64,000 nucleotides of DNA, from NCBI GenBank assembly GCA_030848705.1, contig CM061244.1, forward strand, positions 46,851,190 through 46,915,189, given 5' to 3'. Positions 1-11,354 of the stretch are shown here, piece after piece. Positions within the stretch are counted from its first letter, which is position 1, and the number at the start of each line of letters is the position of its first letter. This DNA comes from Heracleum sosnowskyi. Its lineage: Eukaryota; Streptophyta; Magnoliopsida; Apiales; Apiaceae. The position numbers were made by a program, and so were the translations under genes. The notes beneath the pieces were generated by a model that did no database searches, had not been told where the DNA came from, and saw nothing but the letters and a program-made list of their open reading frames with translations.

Positions 1-612
1 ATTTCTAAAAACAAGGTAACCACGTTGCTAAAAATGATAGGATTTATCCATTACAAGAATCTTGAATCATAACTTCATCCATATTTTTTGACACAAGATA
101 ATGATATATAATATAGACAACAAGAACATCTTGATAAGACTATGTAACAGAATCGTATACTATATGAACTTAAGAAAGAATTTCTTCAAATTACGTGTTG
201 GCTTTATTCCTCTGCATAACTACTTACATAGTTATATGATATAAATATGTAACAGAATCTGTTCTTTTATTCTTCTTAAAGAAGACGTGGGATGATACGT
301 ACAATGAATTAATCATATACATATACATGTTATATTATGTAGTTGTAATTCTTGATTTGTTTCCATTTATAGAAAGATTTTTGATTATATCAATTACACG
401 CTAATCAACATACTTACCATACTTAATAGAATCTGTTAGATATTTTTAGTGTATAATGCATAGTAGTGACCCTAAACATTTGAAAGAATAACAAGAATGC
501 CACTGAATATTTCTGATTTTATTTTTTGATTATTATTAATTATGGACGGTCCAGATGATGGTCTCTTAGGTCTCTTGATAAAGAGGTTCTCTATATATAT
601 ATATATATATAT
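1..612. other. AT-rich intergenic DNA, no gene seen
   Basis: This stretch is AT-rich and ends in a short TA run at about 593-612. I see no open reading frame with recognisable protein content, no RNA gene and no terminal repeats. Several short phrases such as CAGAATC recur, but not in a regular array. Confidence 0.6.
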
Positions 613-614
613 GT

Positions 615-1037
615 CATTGTTCTAGAGAGAAACATCTTATATAGAGAATCAGGGAGAACCATATATTCTATTATAGAATCTCATAAATAATTTTAATTTT
701 TTTTTCATAAAATATATAATCTGATTCTAATGTAGAATATTATCATATACAAACTTTATAAAAAAATTAACATTTAAAATTTCAATAAAAACATTGATTT
801 TAAATTTGATTCTGCTGCAGAATCATTTTAGATAGATTTGATTCTATTGTAGAATCACTTTGGACTATTTGACTAATTTTCAATTATTTTTTAAAAAAGG
901 AGTTTAATTTCATTTTTTGATTTAATAATTGAAATTTATAATCATATCTAATAAAAAAATGTGATAAAAATATTTATTAAGAATATTTATGTAATGGTTC
1001 TCTCCCGGACTCTATATAAGAAGTTCTCTCTGGAATG
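615..1037. mobile_element. MITE with about 45-bp imperfect terminal inverted repeats
   Basis: The left end starts CATTGTTCTAGAGAGAAAC and runs into TCTTATATAGAGAATC. The right end, read on the other strand, starts CATTCCAGAGAGAAC and runs into TTCTTATATAGAGTCCG, and both end in GAGAACCAT. This gives imperfect inverted ends of about 45 bp around an AT-rich centre with no ORF. TA runs flank both sides, which fits insertion into TA-rich DNA. A second copy of one end lies in opposite orientation at 58452-58520. The superfamily is not clear. Confidence 0.7.
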
Positions 1038-1144
1038 CCAATATATATATATATAAGTATTAAAATGTAAAAAAAATTCTTTTATGTTGTTTTTTATGTG
1101 AAAATATATTATGAATGTCAAAATAATCCGATCTAACGGGTAAC

Positions 1145-1149
1145 CTACC
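1145..1149. repeat. Target-site duplication CTACC, left copy
   Basis: CTACC lies directly before the TGTGAGACA LTR start at 1150. The same five bases lie directly after the CTATCA LTR end at 7770. A 5-bp duplication is standard for LTR retrotransposon integrase and defines both ends of the element. Confidence 0.85.
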
Positions 1150-1332
1150 TGTGAGACAGCACAGATGAGAGTCAGAAACGACACAAATATCGATATATTC
1201 CTGAACACTGATTTTACGGATTAAAGTGAGAGTTTTATTTAAACCAGTGTTCATTTCAAATGTTTGATCCTCAAATATATTCGATATATTTTTCAAAGAT
1301 ATTATTTTCAAAGCGTCATATTTTATTACTTG
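1150..1332 (+). repeat. 5' LTR remnant of the 1150-7770 element
   Basis: It opens with TGTGAGACA, the same start as the 3' LTR at 4360. From about 1171 to 1332 it matches 4600-4766, sharing landmarks such as AACACTGATTTTAC, GTGTTCATTTCAAATG and CATATTTTATTACTTG. After 1332 the two diverge completely, marking the deletion into the internal region. Confidence 0.8.
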
Positions 1333-1892
1333 TGGCTCCTGTGGTTCCTGAATATGTTGTTGAGGCCCCTAAGGGAGTTGAGCTCACTGTTCAAATTTCT
1401 TATGAGAAATTTAGAGTCATGTCTATAGATTTAGAGTCTCTTAAGGTTGATTATTCTGCATTGAAGTCCACTTTGGACATTCTTGTTGATAACTATGAGA
1501 AGCTTGCCTCTAGACATGAGATTCTCAAAAAGTATGTCACCTCCACAATGACTAGAATGAGTCTTCTTGAGAATAGCCTATCTCAACTCATTCACTTTCA
1601 CATCAACATGCATAGATCTTGACCTTCAAATGAGATTATCATGGGGATTCCTGTAACTTCAGAAATGCCTAGGGAGACAGAGATCATAGAGGTTGATGAT
1701 AAGGATGAGACAATGGTAGATATGAATGTTAAGATTGAGCCTGAAGATGGTGTCTTTGAGGGTATAAAAAGTGAGGACTTGGTTATACCTAGAGGTGGTC
1801 AAGGTGGTACTTTCACCATTAGTGCAGAGGCCTTAGAGAATGTTGAGAGGAATGCAGTGATCAATAATGATCAGTATAATCAGATGGATTGA
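1333..1892 (+). pseudogene. Remnant of a retrotransposon ORF, coiled-coil then acidic tail
   Basis: A reading frame runs from the LTR junction to a stop at 1890-1892 and is broken once by an in-frame TGA at 1620-1622. The first part has an alternating leucine pattern (about residues 15-90, with repeated L/I/V every three to four positions) typical of a coiled coil. The second part is acidic and rich in E and D. No zinc knuckle, protease, integrase or reverse transcriptase motif is visible. It is the 3' end of an ORF whose start was lost in the deletion. I do not recognise the family; it could be the tail of a gag or of an env-position ORF. Confidence 0.5.
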
Positions 1893-4345
1893 GATGGTTG
1901 GTGTAGTGAGTTGGTGTTAGGTTTCAGAGTTGGTGTCATGGTTTCTGTAACTGTTATGTGGTTGTAATATTCCCTTGTAATGTTGTATGCTAGTGTCCTG
2001 TTAAGCCCAACTTATCTATATGCTCCTTATGTATCTATAATGCTTGGTAATCAAGTTTTTGTTTGCTGTAATTTGCTGTCATGTTGCTTGTACTTGTCTG
2101 TGTTGACTTCTTAGTTCTATCTCCAACTAGTTTTCAGCTATAAAGTTGGATTTAGAAGTGTTGGATGCTATGTAATGTTTTTATGAATGAATTCTGCAGT
2201 TTAATTACTTTCTCCAGTAATTTTATCAGAATTGCATTTCTTGAATATATATCCAAGCACACACACAAGTCACAATTAGATTACATAATGCATATGCTAG
2301 AATTGAATTCTCTGTACTTCATTGCATTTTGACATCACTGCATTGCATTTCTTACAATTTTGTCAATTTATGCTTAAATGTAATTTGAATCCATATTGAC
2401 ACAAATTTCTGAGAACTTACTTGCAGGTTTTGACATCTCTAAATATCAGGGTTATTAGTTGGTTTATATCAGTTGGTTAATACCATTGCAGTTGCACTTT
2501 CTCAATTCTAAGTTATTTAGAATTCACAATTCTGCACTTAGAAGAGCTCACTATCTTGCTCATGTCACTTGTATTGCACATTAAACTGTTTTAATTATAT
2601 CTCAAAGACTTGACTGACACTTGCATTTAGTGTTAACCCTGCAGGATCACACTTCAAAGTATTGCAATTGTCATTGTGTTGGCCTTTGTTCATTCTGGTT
2701 GTCTGCAATTTCAAGTTGCACTCCATGGACCTGCACTACAATTTTCTCCAAAGATATACTAACTCTTTTTCTACAGGATCCAAGATGTTGAAAGCCTACA
2801 CTTATGAATTTGATTTGATATCATTTAAGTTGTTTCAGTCTTGTTCTTACATTGAACTATCTTAAATACTTGACTGATAATTTCTTTTGAGTGCTAACAT
2901 TGCAGGTTTCAAGATCATGATCAGAACTTTAGTCTTTAACTTGAAAATGCACAGTCCAGCCTCATGCTCTTGCTCTGATTCTCAGCAATTTGCTTCTGAG
3001 CACTCTACATTCTCATTTGATCATATTCTCTGTATTTCTTTTTTTTGTCTTGCATGGGAGAATTAGAACTTGTAATTCATTTAGGATTATGATCACTTGG
3101 TTTGTATATTAAAATCAATCCAAATCATGTGAAGATTTGTGAAGTAGGACTGATTTTGGAGAGATAAGGAGGATTGGTGGATATTGCTTTGTAATAGCTT
3201 AAAATTTAAACCCCCACCCCCTTATATTTTGCTAGATTAAATCCCTTTCCCCATTTCCTTAGATTTTTTTACTCTTTTTGGTTTTTATCAAAAAATGGAA
3301 GAGGAAACAATATGTGTGTTGATTTATGCCTACTAACTTTGAATTTGAGTTCTTATTAGGTGGATCAACAAGCAAGGGGAAACAAGTATAATTTTTGAAT
3401 TATACTAAATTGTCCTTATATCAATTTTCGAATTCATATAAAAGAGGGAAGTGTTCTAAACTCTTATAAGTTATCATCTTGCTCCTATTTCCTTATCTTT
3501 GTGATAACTTATTATTTGTGTGTGATATGCATGTTTGCCTATTTGTGTTTAAAATTGACAAGATTTTTTAATCATCTTAGGGGAACCTCAAAAATTTAGC
3601 TTACCAAGAATATATTTACACCTCTCTCTAAACCCTACTATCGCCCCTTCTTTTTCGACATAGCCGACGGGGCTTTCACCGGTTTTTCCGTGTGAAAAGC
3701 CCCGAATCCTTTGCTTTATTTTGTTTCTTTTTGTTTGTTTCAATAATCGCCCTTTTGGGTAAGGATTTTTATTCATTTGATTTGTTTTTAGATCTACATA
3801 TCGGAGTTTTTGGTTTTCTTTCTTCTTCGATTCAAGCGGAGCTTATTGGATTTGAGATTATACCGAGTATCTCCTATTGTGATTTCATTTTTCAGATCTA
3901 AAATTTTCTATTTTGAATTTCAATTTTGTTTCTCTCCTTAGTGAGAGGGTGGTTGTTTTTCTCTCATTTATTGTGAGTGTTGGTTTTGATTTAGTGATGA
4001 AAGTTTGTATGGAATTGCACTTATGGTCGATAGCTCAAACGGATTATGGAGAAGAGAATTGTGGCAAAGTGGGTACATGTAAATATATCATCTTCAAAAT
4101 ATCGCTTAATTGTCTCTTCTTGAAGACATGCGATTTGATCTTTTTATATTTGTTCGACTCGATCATTTTTGTAGATGTTGTATGACTTTTTATTAATGAA
4201 TTGACTCCATTTTTCTTCAAAAAAAAAATCATCTTAGGGGAAGGTGTTTAAATAGGCATTAAAATGAATAAATATTTTTCATGCATACACTTAGGGGAAG
4301 TTTCACACACATATTTAATTTTCGCTATTAGTTTTAACAAATACC
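1893..4345 (+). other. Non-coding 3' internal region of the deleted element
   Basis: No convincing coding frame lies here. Phrases of the type CTTAGGGGAA recur near 3580, 4233 and 4289, resembling extra polypurine-like tracts ahead of the 3' LTR. T-rich and C-rich patches occur between 3200 and 3750. Short open frames in 3690-4190 have poor composition and no family signature. Confidence 0.5.
2592..2960 (+). repeat. Diverged direct repeat inside the internal region
   Basis: Two segments about 264 bp apart share the order ACTTGACTGA, then AGTG(T/C)TAAC, then (C/T)TGCAGG. The first is near 2609-2650 and the second near 2868-2910. A weaker third occurrence of the CAGG phrase is near 2424. They look like old tandem units. 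Confidence 0.45.
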
Positions 4346-4359
4346 AAAAAGGGGAAGAT
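4346..4359 (+). other. Polypurine tract of the deleted element
   Basis: AAAAAGGGGAAGAT lies immediately upstream of the TGTGAGACATC LTR start at 4360. It is in the correct place to prime plus-strand synthesis. Confidence 0.75.
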
Positions 4360-7300
4360 TGTGAGACATCCTTTCACTTTTAAGTTTTAGTTATTTGTCA
4401 TAAATGTACTGCGAAAATTAAATTAGATATAGGAAGTTCCTAGATAATATAGTAATTCTTCCCTTAGGTTTATTCGATGTGACATAAACAAACGACGAGT
4501 CATTTTGACAAAACGTTTTCTCGTACAAATCATTATCTTTGGATAAGGTATATCAATGTGATGATATTTCCTAGTCTAGAGTTTATGGTACATTCAAAGG
4601 CAAAGTCAGAAATGGCACAAATATCAATATAAACCCGAACACTGATTTTACAGATCAAAGTAAGAGTTTTATTTAAACTAGTGTTCATTTCAAATGTTTT
4701 ATCCTCAAATATATTCGATATATTTTTCAAATATATTATTTTAAAAGTTCCATATTTTATTACTTGCCAAAAGTACAAAAATAGATTTTTATCCCGAATC
4801 CCCTAACAATTTTATTCAAATGGATAAATTTGTCAAATATTCATCTTAATGATTTCTTTGACCTAATAGTCATCATTTCACAAGGAATTTTATGTTTGAA
4901 TATATTTCAAGTCAAAACTTTAGTCTTGGAGTCGTCAAGTTCCGTTAAAAGACTAACGTATTTTATTATGTCGAGGAAGGACATTTTATAAAAAGGATTT
5001 TTAAATAAAATACCCCCACATGTTATTTTGACTTGAAACTTTTAGAATGTCACTAGAATAACTAAAATAAATTTTAGAAAAAGTTTCATGATTTTATGAA
5101 GACATTGTTTTGGGATTCCTGAAAACTGCTCGATTTTTATTACGAGTTCGCAAAAGTGCATCAAATTATTAAAAACCCATAGGTCGTTTTTGACCATAAG
5201 GTTTATAATATATTTGAAGACTTTTTGAATTGGTCTCATATTTTTTTAAAAGGATTTTGTTTTAAAGAAAATCTCACGAAATGGGTTTGTCGCTTCGTTT
5301 CGTATTTATCGGCCTTTTCGTACCAATGGAAGCTTCTTGAATATTTTATATTAAGCTAATTCAAACATGTTTATGTGCTGGAGTGTCATAGTACTGTGTA
5401 CCTTTCTATTTCATATTTTATGGTATGCTTGACACCTAGCTTTGTCCATTGGTTACTCACTTTTGTCCTTTGGTCATTACCTCACATTTTGGCTATAAAT
5501 ACCAAGCTAAACTCACTCATTTCCTTGAGAATTTTGTGTCCTAGAAGTGCTGAAGTTTTTACTCTAGATTACTCACTTCTTAGAGTACCAAAATCCTCCA
5601 AAAGATTTGGATGCCAAAGCTTTGTCCCTCCAAGATTAATCATCTTTAAGCTTTGGATTTGCATCCATTTCTAGCCGGTTTTAACGCCACTCGGCCACTC
5701 CACTTTGGGGAACTCTTTATCTCATTTTTGTGCAGCCCCATATTGCTCTTAGTTGAGTGTTTGAGTCACCATTATTATCATCTTGAATAATCTTCAAGTG
5801 GTGATCAAATAGGCCTTGTTTTGGTGGTGTTTTGGTTCCATTTTGGTGGTTGTGTAACACCATTCAACCAAGCTTTTTGGCAGCTCCTTGCATCTATTCT
5901 TGCAGCCTATTAATCACTCTAAAGTGAGTATTTGAGTCACCTTTTATCCCTTCTTGAATATCATTCAAGTGGTGCTCAAATCCGGCTAAGTTTAGAGGTG
6001 GTTTTGGCTTGTTTTAGGATTGTTATTTGCCTTGCCATTAACCTCTCGGGAAAGACACTTAGGACAGTGCTCTTGAATATTTTAGATAGTTCCTAAAGTG
6101 TTCTTTGAAGTGTCTTTGAGCCACCATTGTTACCTTATTGAATATCTTTCGATTGGTGCTCTTTTTGGACACTTTTAGTGGTTGTTTTAGTGTCTTCTCG
6201 GGAAAGACACTTAGGAAAGTGCTCTTGCACGTTTTTAGCAGCCCTTAGAGTGCTCTTGAATGTGTCTTTGAGTTGCCATTAACATATACTTGAATACCTT
6301 TCAAGTGGAGCTCATTTTAGACACTTTAAATGGTGTTTTTGGCTTATTATTGGCCTCAGTTTAACACCTCTCGGCAAAGCCTCTTTGGACAGTGGTTGTG
6401 CACGTTTTGTGTAGTCCCTAGAGTGCTTTTTCTTGTGTTCTTGAGTCACCATTAACCTCTCCTTGCATATCTTTTCATTGGTGCTCATTTGGAACACATT
6501 TGGTGTTGTTTTCTTACACTTATAACCAAATATACACTTGTTCTTATAGTTAACTCTTTAAGTGTATCTTGATAAGTTGTAATACACCAAGAGAAGTATC
6601 TTGAAGTATTTCTTGATCTCTCTCTAAGTCCTTATTAACCAATTGGTGAACATTTGGTTTAAAAGGCTAAGAACTATCTTTTGATTTGTGCTTAAAACAC
6701 ATAAAAACTTGTTTATACCTTAAGTTGTTTTAAACTTGTTTAAGTTGTATATCAATAGAAAGATTCTTATTGTCTTGATTCATATAAGTCCTTTTGATCT
6801 TAATTGATTCATAATCTTTTAAAGGACTTAAGAACAAGACCATTCAAACTTGTTTTAAACCAAACAATTCGAATCATTCGTCCATCCATTCAGCCGGATT
6901 AAATTGAGTTTAGAAGCTTGTTTAATATTTTACGGAATATTTATAACGTGATCTATCTCATATTTACTTGTGGTTGTGTAACACAAGTAAGTGTATATTT
7001 AACTTTGTTTATATTTGGCTAAAACCGAATATTTACTTAAGTAAATATACTTGGCTCTTGTTTATATTAACTTGTTAGACTTGTTAATATTTATATTTTG
7101 CCTTCGTGTTCTAGTTGTATTACTAGTTCATTTATCTTTTATAAAAGGGTTTTCAAGTCGTAGTACTTGTATTATATTCTTTTAACGTGAGCTGAGGTGA
7201 TTCTCGCTCTAAGACCCAAGTGTTAGACACGTCAGCGGGAAGTTGAGTGTCTTTGCACCGTGAGGTGGAGAAAAGACCCAAGACCCAATATCGTAAAAGG

Positions 7301-7770
7301 GTGTAGATACGAAGTCTACGCAAGGGGTTACTTGTATAGTATTTGAGGAAGTAACGGGGAGTTACGTTCCAAGAAAATCTTACAAGGGGTGGACTATATT
7401 ATTTTGAGGAGTTAGCGGGTAGTTAGGCTCTAAGATAGATATATAGTTGTTGTAAAGGCTTCTCCGCCTACTATAAGGAGTGTTTTACTTATAGTGGAAG
7501 AAATTTCTAATTCGGGGAGGAGTTCGGGGACTAGAGTAGGGGTGTTCGAATCCGTTAGGGGATTACGACATCGCGAACTAGGATAAAATCGATTGTGTCG
7601 TACTCTTTATCTTTCTCGCTTTTACATTCCGCATTTTAAGTTACTTATTTATAAGTAATTTATTTTAAAGTGAGAAGGAAAATTTAAAAAAGCCAAACTC
7701 AAATTTTAAAAAGGGTAATAAGCTATTCAACCCCCCCCAGCTTATTCTATCCTTATCCGGGAACCTATCA
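4360..7770 (+). repeat. 3' LTR, about 3.4 kb
   Basis: The LTR starts TGTGAGACATCC directly after the polypurine tract and ends CTATCA at the CTACC duplication. A C-rich tract (CAACCCCCCCC, about 7729) lies about 30 bp before its end, a feature also seen near the ends of the copia LTRs in this window. It holds no credible gene. Its length is unusually large and part of that is a degenerate repeat array at 5763-6490. Confidence 0.8.
5763..6490 (+). repeat. Five diverged repeat units of about 150-185 bp within the LTR
   Basis: An anchor phrase of the type GAGTCACCAT ... TTGAATATC ... CAAGTGGTGCTCA recurs at about 5763, 5934, 6117, 6269 and 6443. Between anchors, phrases such as CTCGGGAAAGACACTTAGG, AGTGCTCTTG and GTGTCTTTGAG also recur. 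The spacing of 152-183 bp shows a tandem array that has diverged by substitutions and small indels. Confidence 0.75.
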
Positions 7771-7775
7771 CTACC
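7771..7775. repeat. Target-site duplication CTACC, right copy
   Basis: Partner of the same pentamer at 1145-1149. Confidence 0.85.
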
Positions 7776-8446
7776 GTTCAAATTGAATTTTACCGAATGT
7801 GAAATTTAAGATTTCCATTTCAATTTGAATTTGTTTTTTGAAACCGAAATAATTTGACTTGAATTTTGGGTATGTTAAAAATATATTTTATATAGTTAAG
7901 TAGTTATAATATTTGATTAGGTTTATTATTTTCAGAGAACCTATTTTTATAAGTATTACTTTTTCTTTAAATCGGGAGCTAAAGAAGGCAAACAAGATCT
8001 AGACGATTTGAAAGTGCTTGAGAATTTATTTATATAATACATAGATAAAAAATAAAAGATTCATAAAAAATTCTCGTTCTCTCCCCCACTTTATTTTGTA
8101 CTCATATGAACTAAATTAGTATTTAATAAGAAAAACTAAACAAAGAAGGAACATAAACATCCCCACTTTATTTTAAACACATAAGAATTAAATTTATACT
8201 TCATCCGTCTCATTTTATATGTCTCTTTTGAAAAAACCACACATATTAAGAAAAATATTGGTAGGATAAAGTTTTTCAACTAATACGCTTAATCAATACA
8301 TTGAAAAATGAGAATAGTATTAAGTTTAAAAAAAGTAAAATCTTACAAACAATAAATGTAGGGATAGTTTTGTAAAACTACCTAGGAGAAAAAACTAAAT
8401 AAAGAAGGAACGTAAACAACGTTGTTGGTTAACTTAAATCACTAAA
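7776..8446. repeat. AT-rich DNA with a short direct repeat and a possible Stowaway end
   Basis: The phrase CCCCACTTTATTTT ... GAA(C/T)TAAATT recurs at about 8088 and 8161. AAAAACTAAA(C/T)AAAGAAGGAAC recurs at about 8129 and 8389. Between them, at about 8202, sits CTTCATCCGTCTCATTTTAT, which resembles a Stowaway terminal repeat. I found no matching right terminus, so a fragment is all that can be claimed. The rest of the stretch shows nothing. Confidence 0.35.
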
Positions 8447-8817
8447 AGCATCTCCAACCATGAGAAACCCTTAGCTAAAATCCTACATGGCATACCTTAA
8501 ATAAGAAATATAGAGATTATGTAAAAATGTTGGCTCTCCAACGGGTCATAACTGTTAGCAAAAAATTTAGCCAACCTCTTCATATTGGCTATATTTGGCC
8601 AACCTCTAGGGACCTGTAGCAAAATTACATGTCATCTGTTACCATACTGAAATAATAAATTCTATTTATAACAATTTGAAATAATAATAACATGCTATTT
8701 ATAAAATATAGCCCATGAGTATAGCCAACACCACCTTACAGGTTCAACAAATTTTACATAATCAGTATTTTATATCATTTTAACCCATCATTTTAGCCGA
8801 CCGAATTGAAGATGCTC
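8447..8817. mobile_element. Possible MITE with AGCATCTCCAACC-type ends
   Basis: The left end reads AGCATCTCCAACC. The right end read on the other strand gives GAGCATCTTCAATTC, a short imperfect inverted repeat. Such ends occur on several plant MITE families. A target duplication is not clear, so the exact ends are uncertain. No ORF is present. Confidence 0.45.
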
Positions 8818-8905
8818 AGTCAGAAAAGTGTGAGAACCAAAAGTTTTTTTTTTTTTGCTAAATGTGAGAACCAAAAGTTCCCATAACCAAATTTGTAAAA
8901 ACCAG

Positions 8906-9244
8906 GTACTTCTTACACAACCGAATACTACTTCTTTTTAATACTTTGATTATTTGCCAACACATTGATCCCCCACCCCACCCCACTTTGTATTCGATAT
9001 CTTATTCTAGAGTTTCCAAAATAAATAAATCATAGTCAGGTTAAAATATAAAGTTTAATTTGCCAACACATTGTACTTCTTACCCAACCGAATACTACTT
9101 CTTTTTATACTTTGATTATTTGCCAACACATCATCCTTATTCTTGTTAAGTTTAATTTGCCAACACATTGTACTTCTTACCCAACCGAATACTACTTCTT
9201 TTTATACTTTGATTATTTGCCAACACATCATCCTTATTCTTGTT
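8906..9244 (+). repeat. 97-bp tandem repeat with a third partial unit
   Basis: Two units, 9051-9147 and 9148-9244, appear nearly identical over 97 bp, starting AAGTTTAATTTGCCAACAC and ending TCCTTATTCTTGTT. An incomplete and more diverged unit lies at about 8906-8972 with the shared phrase CAACCGAATACTACTTC. The near-identity of the two full units points to a recent duplication. Confidence 0.85.
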
Positions 9245-9521
9245 GAACTTAGTTCATGGTATGAATTCATGATGTTTAAGCTACGTTCTTGATTTGATCA
9301 TGTCATATACATGATCATGTCATGATGCCAGTACATATTAATTATTTTGCTAGTGTTGCATAATACAGCTTCAAAATTAGGTACTTTGCATGCAGATTGA
9401 GTTGTTTTAGTATTTTGATTCTATATCCAGAGTGTATATGTTCTTATTTTAGTGTTTTTAGTAAGTTTATCAAGTTTTTTTTAAAAAAAATTACTCATTT
9501 TTTTCAATTTTATTTCTAGAA
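9245..9521. other. AT-rich DNA, nothing recognised
   Basis: I see no coding frame, terminal repeat or RNA gene here. The phrase ATGATCATGTCATG near 9310 is locally repetitive only. Confidence 0.5.
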
Positions 9522-10718
9522 CTAGTTGAAAAAGCCGCGCTTCGCGGCGACATAATAATTTTTTTTAAAAACTCTATCAATTAAATTACGAAAATTAAGT
9601 GATCCTCGCTAATAAGTCGTCCTCCCGTGAAACACGCTTTTTTTTATTATCAAAATCTCAAATTTAATATATTGAATATGAACTTGTCTTATATATTAAT
9701 TTTTATGTTATTATACTCATTTCTAATGGGTCACTCTTTCGTTGAAAAAACACCTATATAACTTCATATATTCTACTTCAAATAAAACTTTTAGTTATGT
9801 ATTACAAACGTTTATTCTACTTCCAATAGAACTTTTAATTGTAAGTACTTCTTTTATATCCGAACTCTTTTTCTCTATAAATTGAAACACTTATTGTACT
9901 TCAAATAGAACTTTGCAAGTATTTCTTTTATATTTGAATTTTTCCCCTCTACAAATTCAAACACCTATTCTAATTCAAATCAAACTATTAGTTATATGTC
10001 TTCTCTGTAAATTCGAACTCTTCTCCTCGATAAATTCGAACACCTATTCTACTTCTAATATGTTAAAAAATATTTTTTGATTTATTAGTATCTAAAATTA
10101 AAAAATTCTAGAAAATTAAAAAAATAGATTGAGACAATCTTAGGGCGCCACATAACCTCCTGGGTATCTCCTTTATATATATATATATATATAGGCTAGT
10201 GATGAAATACAAACCTTTTTTAAAATACAAACTAAGAACCAATCTAAACCCTTAGATTAATCTAATCTAATAGCCCCCTATTTGCACAACACACAACTAA
10301 AATACACCATCCCACACACAATCACACATATTCCCCTCCGTTTTTAATTTGGCTTTTCCCGTCAATCAGAGAGCTTTTTTTGAAATCCGACTTCACCGTA
10401 TTTTTCTTCATCTCCCAACGATTAATTTGCATACCATATTTGATATATTCCGACGATAAATCACTATTTATACTTGCGAGAATCACTAAAATGTTGGTGA
10501 TTCCTGTAAGAATAAATAGTGATTTCTGCGTAAATGTAGTGATTTTTTCTCCATATCTATACGTAAATTACAAATTTTGTATCGTAAAATCACTAAATTT
10601 AAACGTATATAAAATAAATAGCTAGATCTATGTTGAAATCACTAAAATTATTTAGTTTGTAGTTTGTAGTCTAAGAGTGGTTTGTATTGGAGTAAACCCC
10701 TATATATATATTGATTGA
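9522..10718 (-). mobile_element. Helitron (non-autonomous), 3' end at left
   Basis: Read on the minus strand, the element ends with a GC-rich hairpin (GCCGCG-AAG-CGCGGC at about 9534-9548), a short T-rich run and then CTAG, followed by a host T. This is the classical Helitron 3' terminus. Near the 5' side the minus strand has GGAGATACCCAGGAGG at about 10157-10172, followed by TTATGTGGCGCC. The proposed 5' start TC at about 10718 is tentative, because a MITE (10194-10700) interrupts the TA-rich 5' part. No Rep/helicase coding sequence is present. Confidence 0.55.
10194..10700. mobile_element. MITE nested in the Helitron, TA-flanked
   Basis: The ends carry an imperfect inverted repeat. The left has GATGAAATACAAACC; the right, on the other strand, has TTTACTCCAATACAAACC; both begin GG next to a TA dinucleotide. 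TA on both sides fits a Tc1/mariner-type insertion into a TA run. Inside, 10458-10525 forms a strong inverted repeat (arms of about 28 bp beginning AAATCACTATTTAT around ATGTTG). An open frame at 10380-10625 is a by-product of AT-rich repeat sequence, not a gene. Confidence 0.6.
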
Positions 10719-11352
10719 TCTCATTTATGAGCACATTAATTAATCATTATTTATTGTGATTTTATTCGGTTAGCTCCTAATTATTTATGATACTATTAAA
10801 TAATATCAATGAATTTCAATTTATGATATAAAATATAATTATTTATTTGACAAATAGTAATTGATGAATTGATGGAGTTTTGTGGGTGCATAAAAAGTAA
10901 GAAAAATAGTTGATTCATCGTGAATAGTAATTGACTCCATCAATTCAATCCATGAATTGATGAATCAAATGTGTTTATGGGTGCATATGCTCTTATGGGC
11001 GTATATCATGCTGGACACCATTAATACTGTGATAACAAATTTTGACTATGATTTTCATTCTAATTATAAAGATGGGGAAAGATGGGCAAATCGTACGTGG
11101 ATCCTATTTTATTATGAGAAAAATTACTAAGTGGATAGGTTACACATTAGTTTTTGGTAAAAATTTTGGGGTCTTTAACATTTTCTTTTATGGTTGTTTC
11201 TTAATTGTGTTATTATAGATTTTGTTTCCTTAATTTACTCGTTCTATTATATTTTAAATTTTGAAAATTCAATCAATTTTAATTATTGGTAAACATTTTT
11301 CAAGTGTTTTTAATATTTAGTTTCTTTTTAGGAAATTTAGTTATTTAATTAA
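10719..11352. other. AT-rich DNA with a local inverted repeat
   Basis: Phrases AATTGATGAATTGATGGAG (about 10858) and CTCCATCAATTCAATCC (about 10933) are inverted relative to each other. The word GGGTGCATA recurs at about 10885 and 10980. This may be an old fold-back element. No gene is seen. Confidence 0.35.
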
Positions 11353-11354
11353 TA

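Larger units (their letters stand above)
1150..7770 (+). mobile_element. Deleted long-LTR retrotransposon (5' LTR collapsed, pol missing)
   Basis: The element starts TGTGAGACA and ends CTATCA, and is bounded by CTACC duplications at 1145-1149 and 7771-7775. It keeps about 183 bp of 5' LTR, a 3-kb internal part without gag or pol motifs, a polypurine tract and a full 3' LTR of about 3.4 kb. The left LTR remnant matches 4600-4766 of the right LTR, so two internal deletions are implied: one inside the 5' LTR after its first bases, and one from the LTR into the internal region. The primer-binding site lies in the lost part. The superfamily cannot be assigned because pol is absent. It belongs to a different family from the copia copies further right. 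Confidence 0.85.

Noticed and set aside
3588..4232. Several short open frames on both strands (3692-3901, 3913-4185, 3588-3776).
   Set aside because: They overlap each other, have T-rich composition giving hydrophobic translations, and lie in the non-coding internal part of a retrotransposon.
5375..5674. A 99-codon open frame.
   Set aside because: It lies in the long LTR, has no family signature, and is not supported by any second copy.
10380..10625. An 81-codon open frame.
   Set aside because: It lies inside a MITE and crosses its internal palindrome.
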